In this document: positions 1-5,329 of the stretch, piece by piece
Position numbering within the stretch: the stretch's first letter is position 1
How the letters are laid out: each line of letters starts with the position of its first letter
Source: an uncultured Solobacterium sp.
GTDB lineage: Bacteria > Bacillota_I > Bacilli_A > Erysipelotrichales > Erysipelotrichaceae
Reading direction: 5' to 3'
Assembly: GCA_905194705.1 (NCBI GenBank)
Contig: CAJJTI010000137.1
Coordinates: 1 to 5,329 of the forward strand
DNA: 5,329 nt
Program-made: the position numbers and the translations under genes
The notes under the pieces: model-generated
Databases searched by the model: none
What the model saw: only the letters and a program-made list of their open reading frames with translations
What the model was told of the DNA's origin: nothing

Positions 1-6
1 TCCTTT
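1..6 (-). promoter_or_regulatory. Possible ribosome binding site of a gene just outside the window
   Basis: Read on the minus strand, the window ends in GTAAAGGA, so an AAAGGA Shine-Dalgarno-like run sits on the very edge. This would suit a minus-strand gene starting a few bases beyond position 1, downstream of tRNA-Leu. No start codon can be seen, and the string is short enough to be chance. The rest of 1-112 shows no reading frame or RNA gene. A weak -10-like GATAAT lies at 17-22 (minus), without a recognisable -35. Confidence 0.25.
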
Positions 7-112
7 ACTGAATGTATTATCCAGTACTAGAGATATCTTTAAAAGACGGGTTATGATTGACGCTTACAAAAGAAAAGCCTACCTCTAATACAAAGTAAGC
101 TTACAAACCATT

Positions 113-197
113 TGGTGCGGATAACAGGACTCGAACCTGCATGAGTTACCCCACTGACACCTGAAATCAGCGCGTCTACCAATTTCGCCATATCCGC
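113..197 (-). tRNA. tRNA-Leu, anticodon CAG
   Basis: The 85-base minus-strand sequence folds as a complete class II tRNA. The 7-bp acceptor stem GCGGATA/TATCCGC is perfect and is followed by discriminator A and an encoded CCA (113-115). The D-arm contains AAATTGGTAGA. The anticodon stem CTGAT/GTCAG closes the loop TTCAGGT, which places anticodon CAG at 161-163, reading the leucine codon CUG. The long variable arm (TGGG/CTCA around GTAA) is the leucine/serine/tyrosine type, and the T-loop TTCGAGT is canonical. It has its own promoter-like sequence just upstream and follows the hpf terminator. No clear terminator is seen after it, so the transcript may run on past the window edge. Confidence 0.97.
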
Positions 198-206
198 ATG
201 CCAAAT

Positions 207-215
207 ATTATAACA
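207..215 (-). promoter_or_regulatory. Extended -10 promoter of tRNA-Leu
   Basis: The minus strand reads TGTTATAAT, a consensus TATAAT (207-212) with the extended -10 TG one base upstream (214-215). It would start transcription near position 200, only a few bases before the mature tRNA 5' end at 197. No TTGACA-like -35 is visible at 16-18 bases; that zone is A/T tract belonging to the preceding hairpin. The site lies between the hpf terminator and the tRNA, as expected for an independent tRNA promoter. Confidence 0.6.
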
Positions 216-218
216 TAT

Positions 219-250
219 AAAGGTACCTATTTTTTAAAATAAGCACCTTT
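219..250 (-). terminator. Hairpin terminator after hpf
   Basis: Forty-odd bases past the hpf stop, the minus strand can form a stem of 14-15 bp, AAAGGTGCTTATTTT against AAAATAGGTACCTTT, with a tiny loop. Two of the pairs are G-U on the minus-strand RNA but would be A-C mismatches on plus-strand RNA, so the structure fits minus-strand transcripts better. The U tract after it is short on the minus side (three U, then AUAU). The plus side has six T, so some bidirectional action is possible. It separates hpf from the tRNA promoter. Confidence 0.6.
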
Positions 251-292
251 TTTGTTACTAACAAAATTTATTTTTACTCTGAAATTTAGCTA

Positions 293-817
293 TTATTTTG
301 TTTCAATTAATCCGTAACTGCCATCTTTACGAATATATACAACAGAAATAGAATCTGTTTCTTCATCAGTATAAATGTAGAAATCATGTCCACTTAATTC
401 CATTTGCATGATAGCTTCATCTAAGTCCATCTTATCCGCATGAATAGTTTTCGTTTTTACTGGAATATCATTTTCTTCTTCGTTTTCAATTTCTAGTAGG
501 AATGATTGAGCTAAAGAATCCTTATGGCGACGTGTTAATCTTGTTTTTTGTCTTCTGATTTGATCTTCAAGTTTATCTACTGCTAAATCAATTGCAGCAT
601 ATAAATCATCATGTTCAACTTCAGCACGAAGAATACCAACCTTTGCAGGAATTGTAACTTCAATTTTATCTGTGTTTGGATATACTCTAACAACTACTCT
701 AGCAACAGTATCTTTATCAATTAGCAAATATTTGTCTAGACCGTTTAGCTTCTTTTCTATAGCCTCCCTCATTGCATCAGTAACACTGATATTTTTTCCA
801 ATAATTTCAAAACGCAT
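293..817 (-). CDS. hpf: Ribosome hibernation promoting factor, long form
   Basis: The product is 174 aa, the usual length of the long Hpf of Gram-positive bacteria. Residues 1-97 are the S30AE domain, which binds the small subunit in the mRNA/tRNA channel. It ends in a strongly basic stretch (R88, R89, K91, R93, R96, R97, K99). An acidic linker follows at about 108-118. The C-terminal domain (about 121-173) carries the family signature: DLDEAIMQMELSGHDF, then VVYIRKDGSYGLIE. In characterised long Hpf proteins this domain dimerises and pairs two 70S ribosomes into inactive 100S particles in stationary phase or stress. The ATG at 815-817 follows AGAGG with 7 bases between. A consensus extended -10 lies about 100 bases upstream and a hairpin terminator follows, so hpf looks like its own transcription unit. 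Read-through from the gene upstream is not excluded. Confidence 0.96.
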   Translation of the reverse strand: MRFEIIGKNISVTDAMREAIEKKLNGLDKYLLIDKDTVARVVVRVYPNTDKIEVTIPAKVGILRAEVEHDDLYAAIDLAVDKLEDQIRRQKTRLTRRHKDSLAQSFLLEIENEEENDIPVKTKTIHADKMDLDEAIMQMELSGHDFYIYTDEETDSISVVYIRKDGSYGLIETK

Positions 818-924
818 ACTTTTACCTCTACTTTCTAATATGCTAATATGCGACTATTTTTTATAAATTATTATTTTATTATCCAGGAATTTTCACTTCC
901 TCTCTATTATCTTTTGTCACTTAT

Positions 925-933
925 ATTATAACA
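925..933 (-). promoter_or_regulatory. Extended -10 promoter of hpf
   Basis: The minus strand reads TGTTATAAT: a perfect TATAAT at 925-930 with TG at 932-933. Predicted initiation near 918 gives a leader of about 100 bases before the hpf ATG. No good -35 is present at 16-18 bases. Instead a 19-base dyad, ATTATC-N7-GATAAT (933-951), fills the spacer and upstream region. The leader also carries a small hairpin at 885-901 (AGGAA/TTCCT, 7-base loop) and a tandem 8-base repeat at 835-850. The promoter begins about 20 bases past the stop of the preceding gene. Confidence 0.55.
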
Positions 934-951
934 TTATCAAAAAAAGATAAT

Positions 952-2421
952 CTATACATTCTTTATAAATTGTAGTAACCACTTGTAAATAACCATCATC
1001 GCATAAGAATCCATTCCACAATACGCTTTTAGGTTATTAACAATTTCTTCTTTATCTGCTTCTTCATCATTCTTGTCTAATCTACGCCATTCATATACTG
1101 CGTCCATACCTTGATGAATTGCTAAATCATCATAAGATTTATCATGCATTAAAGACATAATAACTTTTACAGACCATAAGCCTCTCATTCTCACATCATA
1201 AACAAGACCACTTTCAAAAGGCAACTGCAAATCAACCATACGATTATTGATTTGTTTTAACTCTTCTTCAAGTTCTGGGAAAGTATACATCATTTCTTCA
1301 ATACGTATATATTCTGCTCCAAAAGCATTATACGCAACTACGCTACCTTCTTTTGGAATATCATGTATTAAACTATTTGCTAATTCTCTTCGATCATCGT
1401 GAATAGACAAAAATACTTTATGCTCTACAGCACCATCTTCATGCATGATATGTATTGAATATTCAAAAGGCATTACATCGAATGGATGCATTTTTTCATA
1501 TGGTGGTATTGCAAAACGTTCCCACTCAAAATCCAAAAATGTAATAGGATATTTAATTTCTTTCATCCACGCTGATAAAGCCAGCTTATCAACAAATAAG
1601 CCACCATTTCTATCAGCTTCAATTTGTGCATATTGTAATTTTGTTCCTTCTATTAAATTAAGATCAGTATCTTTCAAAAATTCAATTCCCTTTTTCTGCA
1701 TATCAAAACGATATTGAGATCCTGACAGGGTCACAATCGAATTATCCGAATATTTTTCTTCTTCAAAGCATTCAGAATAATATCTGCATTTATTTCTTCC
1801 TGCACATTTATTTGTTCTTTTTGGTGGCAATACTGTTTCATAAGAACAATTTTCCATTTTTTCAAGAAGACTGGAAAGATCAGTCATATGACTATAAATA
1901 GCTTCTTTTAAGCTTATGCTTGGATTTTTATTTGCATTATAAAAAGTATCAGAAATTGTAAATAACTGCTCAACATCTAATTCTTTTCCTCTTTCGTAAG
2001 AAGCGTTTAAATGAATGATATAAATATTATTAATCTCGATTTGATTATTTTGTAAAACCCATACAGTGTCGCAATAAAACTGCATATCTGTAGTAAGTGG
2101 ATATAATCCAACAAATAAGAAATACAAATCATATGCATTTTGAATGCGATGTAAAAAAGGAACTTTTACTCTTAATGTCTTATATTCAAATCTCGCTTTC
2201 ACTAACCATTCATATGAATTTAAAGCTTCTAATGCCCTTTCCTTTGGGTCATTTCTTTCGCCAAGAAAATAATCAGTCAACTTAAGTTTTTGAACTGCAA
2301 GTTGCGTGATTTGTTCATCTAAGCGAACAAACTGTTGAAATTCACTTTTTTCATTTTCTTGATCTTTTAGATATAAAATAGGACATCGATTATATTTTTT
2401 ACAATCTGATATATGAAACAT
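952..2421 (-). CDS. DUF2779 family protein, putative DEDDy-type nuclease with a degenerate RecB/Cas4-like N-terminal half
   Basis: The 489-aa protein has the layout of DUF2779 proteins, whose function is not established. The N-terminus (DCKKYNRCPILYL, C13) and the C206-x5-C212-x5-C218 cluster match the four-cysteine iron-sulfur arrangement of Cas4/AddB-like nucleases. Between them, residues 78-155 follow the RecB-nuclease core in outline (VPFLHR, then YIIHLNASYERG, then DVEQLF). The Asp position of that core holds P88, and the Glu-x-Lys strand (about 97-106) holds neither Glu nor Lys, so this site is probably dead. The C-terminal half (290-485) shows RNase-H-like DEDD exonuclease motifs: D297/E299 (FLDFEW), YNAFGAEYIRI at 364-374, SYDDLAI at 429-435, and Y467-x3-D471 (YCGMDSYAM). 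Nuclease activity is inferred. The start is one base after the rimO stop, with AGAGGA (2427-2432) five bases before the ATG, so translation is probably coupled to rimO. The protein is soluble: no signal peptide or membrane segment is seen. Confidence 0.85.
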   Translation of the reverse strand: MFHISDCKKYNRCPILYLKDQENEKSEFQQFVRLDEQITQLAVQKLKLTDYFLGERNDPKERALEALNSYEWLVKARFEYKTLRVKVPFLHRIQNAYDLYFLFVGLYPLTTDMQFYCDTVWVLQNNQIEINNIYIIHLNASYERGKELDVEQLFTISDTFYNANKNPSISLKEAIYSHMTDLSSLLEKMENCSYETVLPPKRTNKCAGRNKCRYYSECFEEEKYSDNSIVTLSGSQYRFDMQKKGIEFLKDTDLNLIEGTKLQYAQIEADRNGGLFVDKLALSAWMKEIKYPITFLDFEWERFAIPPYEKMHPFDVMPFEYSIHIMHEDGAVEHKVFLSIHDDRRELANSLIHDIPKEGSVVAYNAFGAEYIRIEEMMYTFPELEEELKQINNRMVDLQLPFESGLVYDVRMRGLWSVKVIMSLMHDKSYDDLAIHQGMDAVYEWRRLDKNDEEADKEEIVNNLKAYCGMDSYAMMVIYKWLLQFIKNV

Positions 2422-2422
2422 A

Positions 2423-3727
2423 TTAATCCTCTATAATTTCTGCCATCATATTTTGACCGCTTACTCTAGTATAAATGGCAGAATAAAAACTTCCTTTTTC
2501 TAATTTTGTATTACTTTTCACTCTGACTACACCATCTACACCATCTGGTGCAAATAAAGTAGTTCTACCTAAATACATATCTGTTAAAGGTTCATAACCT
2601 TCAATTAATACTTCTGTCTTTTGATTAACAAGCGCTTCTCTTGAATCTTTTACAATTTCATCCTGAAGCATCATAATTTCTTTCTTACGTCTTTCTTTTT
2701 CTTCTTCAGGCACATCATCGACCATATCATAGCTTGCCGTTCCTTCTTCTTTAGAATAAGTAAAACAACCTAAATGATCCCATTTAACAGCTTTAATTAA
2801 TTCAACATTCAATTCATGATCCTCTAAAGTTTCTCCAGGGAAACCTGTCATTACAGTAGTACGTAACACTGCATTAGGTAATTCTTTACGAATTGTTGTT
2901 GTTCTTTCTAATATTTCTGCAGCGTTACTGCGACGATGCATTAATTTAAGCATTCTATCACTTCCATGTTGAATAGGAATATCAAAATATGGAAGAATAT
3001 GTTTTGAATTCTTAATTGTTTCAATTAAATCATCTGGGATTTCATCTGGATATAAATACAGTATTCTAATCCATCTAACCCCTTCGATAACATCCAATTT
3101 TTTTAATAATGACGATAAATGAAGTTGTCTATCCCAATCAAAACCGTATCTAGAAGAATCTTGTGCAATTAAAGTTAGTTCTTTCACTCCAGAATTAACT
3201 AAACGGATAGCTTCTTTTACTAGCTCATCTTCCTTGAATGAACGTAAATCACCACGTATTAAAGGGATTGCGCAATAACTGCATCGATTATCACATCCAT
3301 CCGCAATTCTTAAATATGCCATCCATGGTTTATCTGATAATAATCTAGGAGCTTTACCATAGTTATTTGCTATTTTTTCTCCTAAAACTTCACTTAAAAT
3401 AGTACCTAAATTTGAATATTCATCAATTGCTACAAAACGATCAACTTCAGGCATTTCTTTTTCTAAGTCCGGTTTATATCTTTGCGCTAAGCAACCCATA
3501 ACAATTAACTTCTTAAGATGATGTTCCTTCAAATCAGCTACATCTAAAATTGTATTAATTGCTTCTACTTTAGCACTCTCAATAAATCCACATGTATTGA
3601 TAATAATTGCATCTGCTTCTTCATAGTCGGTTGCGATTTCCTGTTTACTTGCATGTAATAAACCAAGTAAATTTTCTGTATCAACTAAATTTTTTGCACA
3701 ACCTAACGAAATCACACCTATTTTCAT
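2423..3727 (-). CDS. rimO: Ribosomal protein S12 methylthiotransferase RimO
   Basis: RimO is a radical-SAM enzyme that adds a methylthio group to a conserved aspartate of ribosomal protein S12 (Asp88/89). From the ATG at 3725-3727 the product is 434 aa, normal for the family. The N-terminal MTTase domain opens with ISLGCAKNLVDTEN, the RimO-type sequence that separates it from MiaB. C10, C46 and C79 can hold the first 4Fe-4S cluster. The radical-SAM motif is C145-x3-C149-x2-C152 (CDNRCSYC) and binds the second cluster and SAM. Further family signatures are YLYPDEIPDDLI, PYFDIPIQHGSD and MTGFPGET. A C-terminal TRAM domain spans about residues 367-432. An in-frame TTG five codons upstream (3740-3742) would lengthen the protein, but it overlaps the GGAG that serves the ATG, so the ATG is chosen. 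The gene ends one base before the DUF2779 start, forming a two-gene unit. Confidence 0.97.
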   Translation of the reverse strand: MKIGVISLGCAKNLVDTENLLGLLHASKQEIATDYEEADAIIINTCGFIESAKVEAINTILDVADLKEHHLKKLIVMGCLAQRYKPDLEKEMPEVDRFVAIDEYSNLGTILSEVLGEKIANNYGKAPRLLSDKPWMAYLRIADGCDNRCSYCAIPLIRGDLRSFKEDELVKEAIRLVNSGVKELTLIAQDSSRYGFDWDRQLHLSSLLKKLDVIEGVRWIRILYLYPDEIPDDLIETIKNSKHILPYFDIPIQHGSDRMLKLMHRRSNAAEILERTTTIRKELPNAVLRTTVMTGFPGETLEDHELNVELIKAVKWDHLGCFTYSKEEGTASYDMVDDVPEEEKERRKKEIMMLQDEIVKDSREALVNQKTEVLIEGYEPLTDMYLGRTTLFAPDGVDGVVRVKSNTKLEKGSFYSAIYTRVSGQNMMAEIIED

Positions 3728-3736
3728 AACTTTTTT

Positions 3737-3740
3737 CTCC
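3737..3740 (-). promoter_or_regulatory. Ribosome binding site that decides the rimO start
   Basis: GGAG on the minus strand lies nine bases before the ATG at 3725-3727, with AAAAAAGTT between them. The alternative in-frame TTG (3740-3742) shares a base with this GGAG and has no Shine-Dalgarno of its own in the AT-rich sequence above it. The family normally begins at the M-K-I-G that this ATG gives. Confidence 0.75.
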
Positions 3741-3753
3741 AATAACAGTATTT

Positions 3754-3762
3754 ATTTTAGCA
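3754..3762 (-). promoter_or_regulatory. Probable extended -10 promoter of rimO
   Basis: The 68-base gap after the nucleotidase stop contains TGCTAAAAT on the minus strand, a -10 of five matches to TATAAT (3754-3759) with TG at 3761-3762. Transcription would begin near 3747, about 20 bases before the rimO ATG. No -35 consensus is visible at 16-18 bases; A-runs occupy that position. No convincing terminator separates the nucleotidase from rimO, so read-through is likely as well. Confidence 0.4.
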
Positions 3763-3795
3763 TATAATGAAAATAGTTTTTTTCATATCTTATTT

Positions 3796-5265
3796 CTACA
3801 GAACGATTAAGCGACCTTCAACAAAGGAATTTAAATGTTGATGCTGACTTAAATATTCTTCAATAATGTCATTTGTAGAAGTTGAAATAATACGAGCCTT
3901 CTTTCTATTTTCAATTTCTTCCAGAGAAACATGGAAGAAATCATCAAAGTTTGTGTAGTGGAACTTAGTTAGACTAATGCTATAAAGTTCATCTTTTTTT
4001 ACTGGTTTATCTTTAAAGTAGAACTTTTCAAATTCGTGTGTACTTCTATCATAAATAATTTCTACACCTTTGGAAAATTGATAGAATTCACAATGTTCGC
4101 CTTCCCATACTTCATCACGCACCATGTAACGAACCATATTCATTAACTCTTCACCGGTAACTTCTAAAAGGTAAATAGGATCATCATATGGTAAACATTC
4201 TATTAAATCTTGATACATGACAATTGGACCTAATTTTGTATTTCTTATTGAACCAGATCCTAAAAAAGCAATATCAATATTCAAACTTTCAACTAAAGCA
4301 TCCGCTAGCAAGTTGCCAAGTTCCGTTTCCTGCGTACGGCAAGGATGTGTCAATTCTCTAGATAATCTTGTTACAACACGTTGATATTTAAAATCAGTTT
4401 CTGACTTATAGGAATAAATTAAATTTAAAATTTCAGTATCCACTGGACAGTTATGATTATTAATTGGAATTAACTTCCATTTATAAGATTCAATGCAATT
4501 GTTGTCTGTATCCACTACAATATCAAATCTGCCTATTTGATTCGTTCCAGTACCTGCTTGAACAATGAGAATATCATTTACAATACAAGGTTCTTCAATA
4601 ATTGTATGAGAGTGACCACCAATAATTACATCAACTCCTAAACTTTCATCTAATAAAGATGCCAATTTCTTATCTTCTTCAAAACCAATATGTGTTAATA
4701 AAACTGTAAAATCAATATCAATAGAATTATATGTATTACAAATTTTAGCAATAGCCTGTGCTGCATCTTCAACGTCAATTAAAGATCCAATCATACCATC
4801 ATTCTTTGTTTGTGAAATGACTTCTTCTGTTAAAATACCAATAAACAAGACTTTCATTCCATCAATACGAATAATCTTGCATGGATTAAATAATCTAGCA
4901 TTATTTGTACGTATATGCAAGTTGGCATTTACGATAGGGAATTTCGCACATTTCTCCAGAAATAATAATTGTCCAATACCGTAATCTGTTTCGTGATTAC
5001 CTATTGTTACAATATCTGGAGATAACATATTCATAATTTCAATTGTAGATAACCCCTGATACTCAGAATCGATAATTGATCCTCTAAACATATCCCCCGC
5101 TATAGCATAAAGAACATTTTTCTCTTCTCTTCTAACTTTGTTGATATAACCGGATAATAAAGATACCCCTCCAACCAGTTTTTCATCAACGTGTTCTGCC
5201 AAAAAATCTCCATGTAAATCATTAGAGTGCAAAATAGTTAATTTTTTTGTGTGCTTTTTTGCCAT
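3796..5265 (-). CDS. Cytosolic 5'-nucleotidase / metallophosphatase family protein (YunD-like)
   Basis: The 489-aa protein belongs to the UshA/5'-nucleotidase family, which removes phosphate from nucleotides or related phosphoesters at a two-metal centre. The metallophosphatase domain (about 8-265) shows the metal-binding motifs in order: D16-x-H18 (HSNDLHGD), G57-D58 (AGDMFRGS), G89-N-H91-E92, H192 (LLTHIGF) and H218-S-H220 (GGHSHT). The C-terminal nucleotidase domain (about 297-460) has TELGNLLADAL, a GSGSIR segment ending at R341, and YQDLIECLPYDDP. No signal peptide or membrane segment precedes the catalytic domain, so it should act in the cytosol like B. subtilis YunD rather than at the surface like most relatives. 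Substrate is not predictable from sequence; the GSIR loop has Gly where many relatives have Asn. The chosen ATG (5263-5265) has AGGA eight bases upstream and gives M-A-K-K just before the first metal motif. A TTG at 5316 would add 17 residues unlike a family N-terminus. Confidence 0.9.
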   Translation of the reverse strand: MAKKHTKKLTILHSNDLHGDFLAEHVDEKLVGGVSLLSGYINKVRREEKNVLYAIAGDMFRGSIIDSEYQGLSTIEIMNMLSPDIVTIGNHETDYGIGQLLFLEKCAKFPIVNANLHIRTNNARLFNPCKIIRIDGMKVLFIGILTEEVISQTKNDGMIGSLIDVEDAAQAIAKICNTYNSIDIDFTVLLTHIGFEEDKKLASLLDESLGVDVIIGGHSHTIIEEPCIVNDILIVQAGTGTNQIGRFDIVVDTDNNCIESYKWKLIPINNHNCPVDTEILNLIYSYKSETDFKYQRVVTRLSRELTHPCRTQETELGNLLADALVESLNIDIAFLGSGSIRNTKLGPIVMYQDLIECLPYDDPIYLLEVTGEELMNMVRYMVRDEVWEGEHCEFYQFSKGVEIIYDRSTHEFEKFYFKDKPVKKDELYSISLTKFHYTNFDDFFHVSLEEIENRKKARIISTSTNDIIEEYLSQHQHLNSFVEGRLIVL

Positions 5266-5273
5266 AATTAATA

Positions 5274-5277
5274 TCCT
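5274..5277 (-). promoter_or_regulatory. Ribosome binding site for the chosen nucleotidase start
   Basis: AGGA on the minus strand lies eight bases before the ATG at 5263-5265. A stronger AAGGAG at 5324-5329 is spaced seven bases from an in-frame TTG (5314-5316), so a longer form cannot be ruled out. The catalytic domain starts eight residues after the ATG, and the extra 17 residues look like translated leader. Confidence 0.6.
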
Positions 5278-5278
5278 G

Positions 5279-5321
5279 GTATATTGAAATTGACTCATAA
5301 AACAAGTCATTAACAATATAC
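5279..5321 (-). repeat. Imperfect 17-base inverted repeat in the nucleotidase leader
   Basis: On the plus strand the arms are 5279-5295 (GTATATTGAAATTGACT) and 5305-5321 (AGTCATTAACAATATAC), with a 9-base centre. Fourteen of 17 positions pair: GTATATTG with CAATATAC fully and TGACT with AGTCA fully, and only the middle four bases are loose. The hairpin sits between the AAGGAG at the window edge and the AGGA that serves the chosen start. It could be an RNA switch on translation or an operator dyad. The symmetry is seen directly; the role is inferred. Confidence 0.6.
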
Positions 5322-5329
5322 ATCTCCTT

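Noticed and set aside
672..866. Plus-strand 64-codon frame with a hydrophobic product
   Set aside because: It is antisense to the conserved start of hpf, has no family resemblance, and its composition is what the complement of hpf codons gives.
1445..1717. Plus-strand 90-codon frame
   Set aside because: It lies wholly antisense to conserved parts of the DUF2779 gene and shows no recognisable domain.
2097..2285. Plus-strand 62-codon frame
   Set aside because: It is antisense to the N-terminal part of the DUF2779 gene, with no recognisable domain and nothing pointing to separate expression.
3728..3742. TTG start giving RimO five more residues
   Set aside because: The TTG overlaps the GGAG that is correctly spaced for the ATG at 3727, and RimO proteins normally start at that M-K-I-G.
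3767..3786. Hairpin ATGAAAA/TTTTCAT as a terminator after the nucleotidase
   Set aside because: The seven-pair stem has a single G-C pair and no U tract follows on the minus strand, so it is unlikely to stop transcription.
5222..5323. Small frame from an ATG at 5321-5323, 33 codons, overlapping the nucleotidase start
   Set aside because: The AAGGAG abuts this ATG with no spacing, the frame overlaps the nucleotidase in another phase, and the product has no recognisable features. A leader peptide is not excluded but not supported.
1..5329. CRISPR array, mobile element, phage or defence island, despite the Cas4-like part of the DUF2779 protein
   Set aside because: There are no spaced direct repeats, transposase, integrase or cas-type neighbours. 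The setting is housekeeping genes, and Cas4-like folds also occur in non-CRISPR nucleases.

Overview
This window is an ordinary AT-rich chromosomal stretch of a low-GC Gram-positive bacterium. The long, two-domain hibernation factor Hpf, the presence of rimO, a DUF2779 protein, a CCA-encoding tRNA and the AT-rich codon use together suggest Bacillota, most likely Erysipelotrichia or a relative close to the Mollicutes. That placement is inference. Tryptophan is read from TGG and the gene ends fit the standard code, so it is not a UGA-recoding mycoplasma.

Everything supported here lies on the minus strand. Read in the direction of transcription, from high to low coordinates, the order is: a cytosolic 5'-nucleotidase/metallophosphatase (5265 to 3796) with a hairpin-forming leader; a 68-base gap holding a probable extended -10 promoter; rimO, the ribosomal protein S12 methylthiotransferase (3727 to 2423); a DUF2779 nuclease-like protein (2421 to 952) starting one base after the rimO stop; a 134-base gap with a strong extended -10 promoter and a leader of about 100 bases; hpf, the long ribosome hibernation promoting factor (817 to 293); a hairpin terminator; a second extended -10 promoter; and tRNA-Leu(CAG) (197 to 113). 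The last 112 bases hold no gene and end in a Shine-Dalgarno-like run at the window edge.

Two of the four proteins act on the ribosome: RimO modifies S12 and Hpf dimerises idle ribosomes. The DUF2779 protein between them is the least understood gene and the best lead. It looks like a Cas4/RecB-type nuclease fold that kept its cysteine cluster but lost the PD-(D/E)XK catalytic residues, joined to a C-terminal DEDDy-type exonuclease domain whose key residues are largely intact. I see no mobile elements, CRISPR arrays, phage genes or other sign of an accessory system.
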